Made by a program: the position numbers and the translations under genes. From contig MU839831.1 in NCBI GenBank assembly GCA_030411725.1, forward strand, positions 1,054,001 through 1,118,000: 64,000 nucleotides of DNA, read 5' to 3'. Positions 33,549-45,076 of the stretch are shown one piece after another. Source of the DNA: Echria macrotheca (taxonomy: Eukaryota > Ascomycota > Sordariomycetes > Sordariales > Schizotheciaceae). The notes under the pieces are model-generated. The model saw nothing but the letters and a program-made list of their open reading frames with translations. It was not told the DNA's origin and made no database searches. How positions within the stretch are numbered: the first letter of the stretch is position 1; every line of letters begins with the position of its first letter.

Positions 33549-34840
33549 GTTGATTTGAGAGGTAGAAGTATACCTGTGACCATTTGATGACGCGATGACA
33601 CTTTTCTTGTCGTTGATGTTTTGATTGGATTAGTTGGTCGATGCCGTTGTTGTGTTTTGAGTTGTGATGGGCGAAGTACGAATACCTGCGGTTGAGTAAT
33701 CTGGGATTGATGATACCATGTCTTTCTATCCGAGTAGTTTTAGCAATCTACATTCGAGTTTGTTTCGCCTTGCGGAATCATAAGGATGGATATCAATGCA
33801 ACAGAGAGGACGAAAGACAACCACGTGTTGTAGAGTGCCTTTGTTTGATGATCCTCGCGAGGAGGATGCCGAGTGGCCACCAAATCTTCCACCACCGACA
33901 TAATTGCCCAGAAATCCCGGCAGGGCCACCACAACAAGGCATGAATGAGAGTCCGAACCAACAGGACAACCGCTGCGGCTGCACGGAAGGACCGCGGGGT
34001 TTTGTTTTAATGAGCATACCTCAAGTCCGAAGGCCAACGAAATCCAATGAATCCGAATCTGCAATTTGTCCTTCGATCCGGGTTTGTGGTCGATCTAGCC
34101 GCCTGCCGGGGTCAAGTGTTAAGCGCTCCCTGCAGGTGGTTGGAGGAGAGAGGCCGAGCGCTTAACTTGAGCCAGGCGGCGGCCGGCCAGTGATTAGCCG
34201 CCGACCTCTTCCTCTCCCGAAGTAGGATTCGATGCGTACCGTAGAGATTACAATCCCGGTTTTATTTCTTCAGGCGTCTCGAAAGCATTGGGGAGCTTCG
34301 GGCGGCGTTGATAACTTGTTTAGTAAGTTTTTTGTGTGATCGCTCCTAGTAGATTCTAGCTGTTCTTCTGGTGTAGGTATAAAGGGACAGAATAGTTAGA
34401 CGGGACAGGCGCCTGGCTGTCCTGGCCTGGCCTGACCCTGGCCGGCGGGATCGGTCCCGACCACTCGGATCCTTCTGCCTGACACCACCCCTTTCGATGA
34501 ATCGTTGACCAGATTTCGCGGCCCAAACAGGGCAGGCTGGGACGATTCCTCGGCTTCCCCTCATGCTGTTGGCGGTCATGTTTTAACAGGGAACCGAGCG
34601 GTTAGAACAGCCGCGCATGACGGAGAAAAGAGACCGTGCAGATGTCAAAATTCTTTAGCTTACGCGGGTTCCGCTATATGACTGTGTGGGTGGCCTGCAG
34701 CTGCGTTGCAACGCGTCTTTCTGGAGGAGGTGTCCATCTCGTCGGGGCCCGCGCCAGACACACTTCTTACCCAGACTGTGCTTTCTGCCATTTCTCCCGG
34801 AGATAATCTCGTCCATTTGCTTCGATAATAACCGGCAACC
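33549..34840. other. Intergenic region with imperfect inverted repeat
   Basis: No gene is seen. Arms at about 34096-34128 and 34156-34181 are imperfect inverted copies sharing GAGCGCTTAA...CTTGA...AGGCGGC and could form a long hairpin. CCTGGCC-type short repeats cluster at 34405-34440. The end of the region should hold the promoter of the pseudokinase gene. Confidence 0.45.
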
Positions 34841-36631
34841 ATGATCGACGACAGACTACCTGATCGCAGCCCGTTGGGTTGGGGAATAGATCTGATGGCG
34901 GATGACCTCTCACCCGTCATGCTGGAAACAGATCCGCGCATCTGCCGATATATGTCTACGAATCAAGATCAAGGAGAGGAGTCGAGAACGGCCATATCGA
35001 TCTCTCCAGGCTTGGTACTCAGAAATGGGTGCACCAAACACGAAACCGATATCTTCGAGCTTGCCGGCGATGACTTGGCCACACCTCTCTTCGCTCGAGT
35101 TGGGAGGGTGAGCGGCGGTACGATGACATTCCACCAAACCGCTGCGGTCTTTTCTAGCGGAAGACCTTTTGCCCTGTCCGAGATCCTCCCGGGAGAACGC
35201 AGGACCATCTCGCTGCAGCTTACAGACCTGGTCTCGCGACTCCACGCAAAGGGCATCATCCACGGCAACATCAACCCGGCAGCGATCCAGTGGAACTCGA
35301 CCAACCAACCCGTCTTCTCGGACCTCAGCAGTGCCCGACTCGTCGACAAGGGAGATAACCACCAGAACCAAACTTGCTGGGACGGCGACGAGGGCTTCAT
35401 CTCGCCCCAGTTGCGGTCGAACACGCGACCGGGGCGCTGCTTCGTCCCGACCGAGTCCGACGACTTATACGCGCTCGCCGTGACCATCTGGTGCGTGTGG
35501 GCCTGCCGACAGCCGGAGCCGGGCATGTTCAGCGCCAACGGCGGACCGATCGCCGATCTGCGCGTGATCTCGGACCCGGACATCTTCGGCGACGTCGTCG
35601 AGACGCTCCAGCAGGGCGGGCTCAACCTCGACCCGATGCTGTCACGGCAGGCCGTCCTGCGCGGCCGCGAGCTCTCGCCGCCCACGCTCGCGCGCGTACG
35701 AGGCCAGGACAGCAGCATCCGCACGCGGTCCTACAGTCCTCAGAGCCATAAGAAATTCTCCATCTCCCCAGACTCCCGTGCCCCCAGCGCGTTCGGAAGC
35801 GAGCGAGTCGGGATGATGACCTGGGGAGAAGACGTGCCGCCAGCCCGCCACTCGCCCATCGAACTCCCCGCCGAGGTGCCCGCGACGGCAACCGCCACCT
35901 CCTTCACCATCCACTCGCCGCTCGTGACGATGCCCCCGCCAGCCGCCCTCCGCCAGCGCCGGAACTCCTTCCCGCCGTCCTTGTTGCACCCAGTCGACGA
36001 CCCAACAACATCTTCTTCCTCCGCCCCCCGAACCTGTCCCGTCCAATCACCCCCCCAGCTCAAGCCACCACCAGTCCTGATCCCCCCTCCGACCACCAAC
36101 CCCCACCTCAGAGAATCATCAACCACCCCTCCCTCCCCTTCCTCCTCCTCAGAAGACTCCTCCACCTCGGACTCGGACCCCCTCGACGACGAGATAACAT
36201 GGGAATTCCCCTTCCCCTTCAAACAAGGCCTCCCCTGCTCGCCGACAGACAGCATCGTCTGCCTCGCGAGCCCGCGCGGTCCGCCCCCGCCGGATTTTGC
36301 CATCTGTCTGCGGCCGGAGCAGCTCAATTTGAACAATCACTCACGTTCGTCCTCACTGTCGAGGAATTTTTTTGCTGCTATACCGACACCGAAAAATGGG
36401 AGTGGCGTCGGTGGCGGAGAGATCAAACACCCGCGCGTGCAGAGCATGATTTCTCTCACCGAGGAGCTCGATCGGGTCGACGCGCTGGATCGGCGGAGTT
36501 CGGTTGGGAGGCGGTGGGATGCTGTTAATCGCGCGCGGACGGGCGGGCCGGGGTCGGTGGGTCGGACGAGGAGTTTGTCTAGGGGTGTTGTGGCGGTTTT
36601 GGCGGATGGGAAGAGGGAAGGGTGGCGGTAG
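34841..36631 (+). CDS. Pseudokinase with long Ser/Pro-rich C-terminus
   Basis: A single exon of 596 aa. Residues about 95-260 resemble a protein-kinase C-lobe: LVSRLHAKGIIHGNINPAAI, then PVFSDLSSARLV, then FISPQL (in place of the APE region) and DDLYALAVTIW, matching the D-x-YALG helix of kinases. Catalytic residues are missing. The HRD aspartate is Asn143 (HGN), the catalytic-loop Lys is Asn145, the metal-binding Asn is Ala148 and DFG reads DLS. No glycine loop or VAIK lysine is visible. It should therefore not phosphorylate; a scaffold or regulatory role is inferred. Residues 290-596 are low-complexity Ser/Pro-rich with an acidic Ser stretch (SSSSEDSSTSDSD) that could be phosphorylated. Confidence 0.75.
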   Translation: MIDDRLPDRSPLGWGIDLMADDLSPVMLETDPRICRYMSTNQDQGEESRTAISISPGLVLRNGCTKHETDIFELAGDDLATPLFARVGRVSGGTMTFHQTAAVFSSGRPFALSEILPGERRTISLQLTDLVSRLHAKGIIHGNINPAAIQWNSTNQPVFSDLSSARLVDKGDNHQNQTCWDGDEGFISPQLRSNTRPGRCFVPTESDDLYALAVTIWCVWACRQPEPGMFSANGGPIADLRVISDPDIFGDVVETLQQGGLNLDPMLSRQAVLRGRELSPPTLARVRGQDSSIRTRSYSPQSHKKFSISPDSRAPSAFGSERVGMMTWGEDVPPARHSPIELPAEVPATATATSFTIHSPLVTMPPPAALRQRRNSFPPSLLHPVDDPTTSSSSAPRTCPVQSPPQLKPPPVLIPPPTTNPHLRESSTTPPSPSSSSEDSSTSDSDPLDDEITWEFPFPFKQGLPCSPTDSIVCLASPRGPPPPDFAICLRPEQLNLNNHSRSSSLSRNFFAAIPTPKNGSGVGGGEIKHPRVQSMISLTEELDRVDALDRRSSVGRRWDAVNRARTGGPGSVGRTRSLSRGVVAVLADGKREGWR

Positions 36632-37642
36632 GAGGTTTGGGGTGGGTTTTGGTGGAGGGAGAGGTTGGGAGATTCAGGGGTTATGTAATGGCAGGGTGGC
36701 GGCGGAAATATCGTGGTTTCCGATGTAACTTTGCTCAACATTTCGTGTTTCTTTTCCTATGGCTATATCCAGCTCTCTAGGGATACGGTGATGCGGGCTG
36801 GGACTGACCGGAACCATGGAAACGGGCTTGCTGTATGTCTTCGATGAACTTAGGCACACGGAGCTTCCATTTCCTTTTTTTTTTCTTTTCTTTTTGTTTT
36901 CTTTTTTTTTTTTTCGTGTTCTGGGAACCGGTGACAATAGCCGCAAGGTAACTAGTGGGCACAGCTTGGTTTCCTTGAAGACTCTAGGTTGGGAAATACC
37001 ACGATGGCTAGTGAATGAATATTGAAGCAGATGTGGCAGGTACTTGATTTGGCTCTCGTACTTGATTCTCAACCGGTAGGTGCTAATGTGTTGGTCATAA
37101 TATCTTCATAGCTTCTCATACGAAACAGTGAAGTCCACCCTTCCTACTCCTTCATATTCGTTCGTCCCAACATCTGTTCTTCCAGGTCCGTCATGGAGAA
37201 CATAGAAAAAAGAGAGTCGTCATGATTTCGGCCACGTGAGTACCGGCGCGATGAGATGATTCGAATGATGTTTCCGTGGTCATCCGGGAACTGGAAGTGA
37301 CTTGAAAACAAGGCACTCGCAATTTTGGTGCAATGCATGGCATGCAACCGAAGAAAAACTGAAGAATGCGCTGGGAACGCAAGAGTGGCGTTAGAATAGT
37401 GCGGCGACGTATTTGTCTTGCAAGAGGAAACCTAAGAAGCAGCAACCTGCCGACCAGTCCAACGTCCAGCGTAATGGCATGTGATTTTGTAGCGAGCTCA
37501 AGGAGACCAGTCTGCGTATCGCTGTCCTCAGTTCCTCGAGACTGAGACAGCGACCCAGGCGATGGCGCACATGCCCTCTGGTCCAAACGTCTGTCTTCTC
37601 GATGGACCCGAGGAGTCGATTCATCCCACCGGCGGCTATTGG
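36632..37642. other. Convergent 3' intergenic region with a poly-pyrimidine tract
   Basis: This lies between the convergent pseudokinase and NLR genes. A T-rich tract broken by a few C and G runs from about 36870 to 36915. No gene or RNA was recognised; flanking open frames are non-conserved. Confidence 0.4.
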
Positions 37643-40600
37643 TCACTTCAGTATATAGCCCTTCTGGGACGCCTCGATCGCGTCCTCTAGGATCTCGCGG
37701 ACATCCTCGTCCTGGGCCAGATCAAGCGGCCTCAACCCGTTCACATCTAGCGCGCCGGCATCGGCACCCTCGCGCAAGAAAAGTTTCACGAGTTCCTTAA
37801 GGTTCTTCCCCGCAGCATAGTGCAGCGGCGTGTTGCCGGCGTTATCGGCAGCATCGAGATCGGCACCTTTTCCCAGCAACAGCTTGGCATTGTTGACCGC
37901 CACGGCGGGATCGAAGTTGCAGTGCTTCATAAAGGTATCGTCATAAGTCCAAAAGACATGGTGTAGTGGTGTCATGTCGGCGCTATCGCGCGCGTTGACA
38001 TCAACCTTCGAGACGAGCAACGCTACGACATCGGTGGAATCGACACTGTGCGAGCTGGCCGCTGCGTGTAATGTCGTCCGTCCGTGCGAGTCCACCGTCT
38101 TTGGGTCGGCACCTTTGGACAGGAGCCATTCAACAGCTACCAGAGCGCCGCTCGCTGCCGCCAAATGCATCGGAGTGAGACCATCGGAGTCTGGGAGGTG
38201 GATATCGGATTCCTGGTAGAGGAGCTTTTCCAACGTGCTCACAGCGTTCTTCAGGCGCAGATTCGCCACGGCCCAGTGAAATGGCCGTCTGTTGAAATGA
38301 TCCAGTATGCTCACGTTTGCGTTGTGTCCGAGGAGTGCTTCAACAAATTCATCACTTGCCATGTGGGCTGCGTAGTGAAGCGGCGTCCCGCCCCTAGCAT
38401 CTTGCCAATCCACAGCCAGGCCTTGCTGTAGGAGGTATTTGAGGACTGCGGGAGTCCTGTTGTAAGCGGCGATGCTTAGATAGGACGTGTCTCGGGAGCC
38501 AGTAGTACCATGGGGGTCAACACCCCGCTGGAGGAGCTCTCGGACTGACGATACCGTGCCGTACCTACAAGCTGCAGAAAGAAACGAGATACCGTCATCT
38601 CCGATTCCAGAAAGGTCGGTACCAATACTGATCAGATACCGTAAGGTGTCACCGTGGCAGCCGGTCAAGACCCAAAACCGGGCTGCGGAGAAGAACACAA
38701 ATCCGGTTGTCCCGATGTCGGTGAGTATCAAACTCGACATCTGGTGAATTTTTTCCGCGCTCCAGTCGAGACTTGCATCTCCGTGCTCTGATTCTGCATT
38801 CTTATGCCAGTTCCGAATCGCGTTTGACAACCCCCAGACAGCGCCGACACGGACATCGGGATGCGAGAAGGCGACAGGGTCCTCAGAGAGCAGTCGCTTC
38901 ACGACCTGAACATTTCCTGAATAGACGGCCGAAACGAGTGCCTCGTTGATGTAGAACCCGCTGTAGCAGGAAGTGCAGCTGGAAATATCAGCTCCGTGCT
39001 CAAGCAGCAGTTCGACTATTTCCAGGTTGCCCTTTCCACATGCCAGGACTAACGGCCGGAGCTGTTGATAAGGGAGCTTATAAGGTGCCCGCCCCAGCTG
39101 AGAAATGGGACAGTGAACTAAGTTCACATCTGCTCCGTATTTTATCAGAACCCTCAGAGTCTTGAGGTGCTGTTTCCACAACGCAATATGCAGATAGCTG
39201 CGGCCGCCGGGCAAGCCTATCCCGACATCTGTTGCATCCCGGGAAAGTCTAAGCTCGACGTATGTTGATAGGTCGTGTTCTATGGCCAGTCGCAACAAGT
39301 TCGTCCCCGGCTTGTATTTCTTTCTTTGGTGTAAAACGCTCCGTAACGCAACGTAATCAGCGAACTGCTCGTCGTCGTCGGTCCCGAAGTGCCGATCGAT
39401 CAACTCGGCCTGGGAGTAGCCGCGGTTCTCAGCTTCCTGACAGTGGTAAAAACAAGACTCGATGGCGTATTTGAGAAAGGGCAGTTCCTTTTGTGGCATT
39501 TCGAGGACTGAGCCGGTCCGCAGTTGACTCGCCAACTCCTGAACCTCCCTCGTTGATAAGTAGCTCAGGCAGCATCTCGACAACAGCTCGTGACCATCCG
39601 AGGTGAGAGTTTTGGCCTTGGGTGGTTGGTTGTTAGCAAGGAGGCTATCCTTCACTGACTGGTGTATGAATTGCACAACCCCTGACATGAGTGCGTCTTG
39701 TTTGTCGTCATCGTTGGACACAACTTTGACCTCTAGAAGCCCGCCACATCTGCTTCGCAGGCGTCTCATCATGGTGGTATCATCTTGTACGAACCCAGCT
39801 GAGCCGCTGAGATGTTCGTGTGAATGGGTATCGGGGCCGGCGCAAAGCGCCATCGCGTACCGGAATTCGGTCAATGTCAGCGGTCGCTGTGCGCTCAGCG
39901 CGATCGCTAGCATTGTGTTTGTCTCCTCTGCGTACTTGGGGTTGATGTTGCCCAGAAGCACGGCGAAGAGAGCACCGAGTTCGTCAGGAATCTCATCGAC
40001 GGTTGATTTCAGCTCGGCTGTGGTGGCACCATCCCGCAGTGCCATTTGTATCCGTTCCAGGGCTAGGTGAGCCCACAAGAAGATACCGTCTGCCTTCCGG
40101 ATCAGGTCTAGTTTCAGTTGCTTCAAATCGCTTCGCTCAATTGTTGACTCGAATATGGACCAGCGATCATTGACGTAAGCCGCAATGTCCGGCTCGTTGC
40201 GGTGCTCCATTCGAAACCCACGGGAGGTAATCTTAACCGTGGCGCTCGGCAGATCGCGGCACGAGAAAAGGACCCTTACACAACCTCTTGACTCGGGTGG
40301 GTTCTCTGGGCTCATGTTCCCGAGGAACCCCATAAGTTCGGGCGTATGCTCGAATTCCCCGTCACATTCGTCCAAAGCGTCGATGATAAAGCAAACCGGT
40401 GACTCCCGTGCAGCATGCTCGACTGCTGCATACAGAGCCTTTTTGAGACTTGAAGTCGGCCATTCAATAGAGCCAACATCTTGCATGTCCAACAGTGCAT
40501 TGTCCGGATAAAAGTGTCCCAGTTCGTAAGCAACAAACTGCCATTCCTCGAGCACAGCGTTCCAGGATGAAGGACACTGCCGGAGGACTTGACTTAGGGC

Positions 40601-42062
40601 AAACCGGAAGAATCCGTTGAGTGAATGATCTCTTGGTGCGCCCCTTGCGTTGAATTCGTGATGGATGATGACGCCGAACTGGTGACGGTGTCTCTTGCGG
40701 ATTCTCATCGCCACTTCGTTCATAAGCACCGACTTTCCGCTGCCAGGCTTTCCGGTAATCGCAAAAAGTCCAGATCCTGTCAGTATCCATGAAAAAAGCT
40801 CACTGTCGACGTCCCAGAGCCAGCTCAGCGTTTTCTCGTGGGCCTCTTTGGCTTGCACCCGGTTTGTCACGGAGTTGAGTTCGCCGAGGCTCTGGAGACA
40901 GGCTGCAGGAGCAACGATCAGCCAAATAGTTCAAACAGTGACTTAGATTGAAAATACCTCTAATCATAAGGTCCGAACGACCTGGGAGGTTAGATATGCG
41001 TTAGCCTAAGTATTCCTGGGCGGTCCTCTTCCGGGATCCTACCATCTTTGGTCGACTGCGCAATCTCCTCGAGAAGCTTGGTCACTTTTCGACGTAAAGT
41101 CTGCCGTAGGGTATTGTATGCGTCGTCCTCAGCACTCTCGAAGCGAACGAGATGTTCGTGGTCTCTTGCCATAGGTATATTCTCGGACCACTCTGAGTCG
41201 AAAACAGCTGAATCCTTGCCGACGACCACGTCTTGAAGTCCAGAGCGAGCAAACTGCTCGTAGAAGTTGACAATCTGGATTCGACCCTTTGCTCGCATGA
41301 ACTCGCTGTTGATTATAAAGGACTCGTTTGCTCTGGGCTGCAGCATAGGCTTGACGCCCTTGGGAATCTCCCTGCTTGCGAGCTTCATGACAGACAGACC
41401 GACTTTGGCAAGAGATTTGTCGAGTACATGGCTGCCCCTATGAGGGGTGCCGAGGAATACGATAAGTTTGGTGGCTTCAAAGATATCTGGGTCCGAAGAC
41501 TGGCAAGTCACAAGAGCCTAATTTTGGTCAGTCGCTGGAATCTTTCGAGGCCCGGAATGGATCGGCTGCTTACCTGTTTGATCACTACTCCTCCCAAACT
41601 GTGGCCGAGCAACACAATCGGCCGTTTCTCTTCCTATGCGAGCTTCTTATTAGCAGCTCAATGTTCTGGTCAACTTCGGCGGTACTAACGGAAGCCCCTG
41701 TGCGATTATTACGCAGATGTAACAGCAAGCTCTCGGCATGCTGATAGACGCCGAGTGAATTTGACGAGCCGGTTGAGATATCCGCTATGTACCCGAAGAC
41801 CATGACACGAGCCATCGGTAGTGTCTTGGAGATGTCAGCCGGCCAGAAGAACCCCGTAGCCTCGTCGCAAAAGGTCCGGTAAGGAGCTCCATTGAGTCCG
41901 TGAATAATAACAAGACGATGGAGACATTAGCTGCTAATTTTCACCCGAACAGGAACTGGAAACCCACTCAACTTGCGCATCGGGAGGGTCATGAAGCACC
42001 GTCAGCCCGTCGCGACGAATGCGCTCTGACTCCGGAGACTTTGAGCGATCCTTTTCAGGCAT
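37643..42062 (-). CDS. NLR-type STAND protein: alpha/beta hydrolase - NACHT - ankyrin repeats
   Basis: Six exons (42062-41968, 41915-41690, 41633-41574, 41517-41043, 40981-40958, 40902-37643) sum exactly to 1,379 aa. Exon 1 carries GLTVLHDPPDAQV, exon 2 LVIIHGLNG and FFWPADIS, exon 3 the nucleophile motif GHSLGG (Ser119) and exon 4 FLGTPHRGS: a SesB-type lipase-like domain. The NACHT ATPase has P-loop GKPGSGKS (Lys350) and Walker B CFIIDALDECD (about 463-474). Ankyrin repeats fill about residues 860-1,360 (GGTPLHYAAHM, GLTPMHLAAASG, GNTPLHYAAGKN). Family knowledge: such fungal NLRs sense non-self through repeats and trigger the N-terminal effector. Oddity: intron 1 (41967-41916) has a good GTGGGT donor and GCTAAT branch but ends in CG instead of AG; no AG acceptor keeps the frame. 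The gene may be damaged, or may start at the in-frame ATG at 41815. Confidence 0.85.
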
Positions 42063-42464
42063 CGTCGTCGCTATCTCTGTTACGATTACGAGTAGACGTT
42101 CGAGGTCACCAATCGCTGACTGTTGCTGGCGTTCTTTGACCTTGGCGAAATGGTCGAAATCAACGCATCGCGTGGTGGAACTGGATGGAAGAAGCGGGGG
42201 ACCACGGCCACCTCTTTGTGGCTGTTGCTGCCTAACTATTCAAGAAGTTGTTGGCGAGGCATGAACGAATGGTTGTCCGAACCGCCCCCTCGCCAAGAGG
42301 GCGTGCATAGGTAGGTGCTCCCCCCACGAACAGCGCATGCAGGTTTGGTCGACTCCATCCTGCTCACCAAGGCGGGCAATAAAACACGCACCCTGGCCCT
42401 CGCGGTACCTCCTTCCGAGAGCCTGCTGCTCTCCGTCTCCTTCGATTTGTTTCAGAGAGGCGAG
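42063..42464. promoter_or_regulatory. Shared divergent promoter of the NLR and AAA-ATPase genes
   Basis: Only about 400 bp separates the two start codons, which face away from each other. The AAA reading frame is open back to 42315, but only with a GTG start. No defined regulator site was recognised. Such a short divergent spacer makes coupled expression plausible. Confidence 0.5.
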
Positions 42465-45076
42465 ATGAGTTCCTTCGCTGTTGGCATCGACCCAGCTTCG
42501 ACCGGGCCGGCGGGCATGAAGCATCGTTTTTTCACGCGACAGCGGCGAAACAAGCCGAACTCGGAACATATTGGCCGATCCACCGCAGTGCAAACCTTTT
42601 TCGAGGGCCCCAACTTCAACGAATCGGACGAGAACTGGGTGGAACATGCCCCCCCCTCGCTGCCACAGGCCAAGAAGAAAAAACAGGAAGGAGCCGCCGT
42701 GCAGGTGTTCAAGCGCAAGAAACGCAACTGGGGGCACGAAGGCTTCTACATTTACAAGGTCCGTCTGCAGAGCCCTTTGCTACGCAGCGCCCTCGAGGAA
42801 ACCCTCAAGACCTACGGCGTCACCTACAATAAGAATGACCTCTTCGCCGATTCCTACGAGCCACACCGCGCCCTCTTCTTTTCTATCGACAAAATTGCCG
42901 AGGTAGCCAAGACCACCGACGACGAAACGACGCGCAGTCATTCCGAGCTGCTGCTGTCCGTCATTGAAGAGATCTTTGACGAAGATTTCGACGACCTCGA
43001 GGTCCTCGACCGAGATGACACCATCACATTCAAGCTTCTGTGGACACTATTTCCGGAAAAGAGTATTTACGCCGATGCAATGGACGGACTTCCTCCCAGA
43101 GGCTTCCGCGTCAAGAAAGTCAACCATACGTTTGACTCGCTACAACTTCAGAGTGAAACTATAGTGTTCGACGGTTTTCGTTACAGTACGACTCAGTGGA
43201 CTGACGACGTCGCACGTTTTGAGGGCGCTGTTTCACGTAATGCAATTCCTGGCCTCGCGTATCCTGGCCTAGCGTACCTGAACCTAGACAAGAACCCCGA
43301 TTTGCGTGCCCGTCTTATCGAGCGTGGGCGCAAGGCTCTAGATATGCAGACAATACGGTATATGAAGGTGCCAGTTGACCCAGGAACCAGTAGCATGTGG
43401 CTGAAAGGCAAGGTAAGTCGTCCCACAGCGATGTGCGAGAAAACAATCCCGCCGCTAACGACTGCATCCCTCTCCTAGGATCAACAACGTGTTATCGTGG
43501 ACACCTATTTGTTCGTGGAGAGAGAAGAACCATTCAAGGACCTCGAAGCCTTGCCAGGTTATGACATCAAGAACGGGGTCAAAGGACGAGCTTATACCGG
43601 TGGAAAACCAACATCCACCCCAAAACACGACCGTCACGCGGGTGAGGACAAGGAAGTCCTCGAGGTCGAGTTGCGATCCATAGATGGCGCTGGACAAAAG
43701 GATGTAGTATCACATCCCGTGTCGAGCAGGTGGCGAGATGATGGGAGCTCTGGCACCGGTTAGTTATCTCCCTGTACCTGCATCCCGAGACCATTCTGAC
43801 TCGTCTGGCAAGACCGAGAAGCGCCGCGCAGACCCACCGAGGCCGAGATCCAGGTCAATCGGCGAATAATCCTGGACTCCGAAGAGAATTTATTCATCAT
43901 GAATCACCTGGCGTATGGGTACTCACTGGATCACCGAAAGTGGCGTATGTTTCTCATCTCTGTGCTTTCGAGAGCCTGCTGATGTTTCGCAGAAACCTTC
44001 GACATCGATAGGCTCACTCCGGTTGAGTCGGATAAGTCCATATTTCAAAAGGTTGTATTGGACGAGCAAAAGAAGGACGTGCTAAAGACTTTAGTTGAGA
44101 GCCACATGGAGTCGACAGCTCGCTACGACGATCTCATTGTTGGAAAAGGTGCGTGCATTGTGTGTCACAGGGTGAAATACACCTGTATGTTTGCTTACCG
44201 CATACTACAAAGGGCAATGTCTTGTCATTATTCTGAGCGGCCCTCCCGGTACGGGTAAGACATTGGTAGCTGAATCACGTGAGCGCAGCCTCCATACTTC
44301 AGACGGACGGGCACTAACACCGTAAAGTCTCCGAACATATGGGCTGTCCATTATTGAGGGTTGACCCAAATACAATTCAACCCGATACGTTTCTCATTAT
44401 TATGAAAGACGCAGCCGAATGGGGCAGCCTTGTGCTGTTTGATGGTAAATACAGCCCGTCTCAAGCTGCCGCCCAGCAGACAGTTGACCGCATTGCAGAG
44501 CCCGACTTCCTGTTCGAGAACCAGGAATCTAGCACGGATAGAAAAAACCTACTAGGTATACCCAGAGGGCTCGGAACCAGAAGGTGTAGCTAACCGGACT
44601 CGTCAGCATTCCTACGGCAGGCAGAATACTTCAAAGGTAAGCGCTGGTGGGGCACTCATCGATGGCGTTTCTTTCCTAATGATCTGGTTTCAGGTATCAT
44701 TTTCCTCACGACGAACCTGGGCCGGAGCATCGACCCAGCCGTGCTGTCCCGCGCCCAGATCCACATCACGTTTCCCGATCTGAACGAACCGAACCGGGTT
44801 CGCGTGTGGCAAAACTTCATCGACCGAGTGCCGGAAGATGTCGGATCACTCTCGGCCGAGGATGTCGCTCGGCTGGCCACATGGCGTATCAACGGCCGCG
44901 AGATCAAGAATATCCTGAACATGGCCGTGTCGTGGTATCGAAAGAAGGGCGAGTTCTCAGTTGGTTCGATCGAGACTTTGATCAAGACAATTTGTCCGTC
45001 TGCGCGGCGTGAAGAGCATGCCGTTGGGAATGGGAGCACTGGAGATGGTGAAGAAGTGGACCTTTTGGGTTTATAG
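42465..45076 (+). CDS. AAA-type ATPase with intact Walker A and degenerate Walker B
   Basis: Eight exons: 42465-43412, 43479-43758, 43813-43944, 43993-44148, 44213-44278, 44328-44555, 44607-44636 and 44694-45076. They sum to 740 aa, with introns of 48-66 bp. The N-terminal 400 residues are the extension typical of a fungal-specific AAA family (RYMKVPVDPGTSSMWLKG, VIVDTYLFVEREEPFKDLE). The Walker A motif is SGPPGTGKT (Lys521). The Walker B position reads LVLFDGK: Asp566 is kept, but the catalytic Glu is Gly567. Further on, FLTTNLGRSIDPAVLSRAQI matches sensor 1 and the arginine-finger region. ATP binding without efficient hydrolysis is therefore inferred. The start at 42465 is chosen as first ATG; 42516 (MKHRFF) is an alternative. 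It is divergent from the NLR gene. Confidence 0.82.

Noticed and set aside
36870..36915. T-rich tract as an RNA polymerase III terminator of a small RNA
   Set aside because: No promoter boxes or foldable RNA upstream; it lies in a convergent 3' region.
44149..44212. Frame break before the AAA P-loop suggesting a pseudogene
   Set aside because: A 64-bp GT-AG intron with an AAAG acceptor restores the frame exactly into GPPGTGKT.
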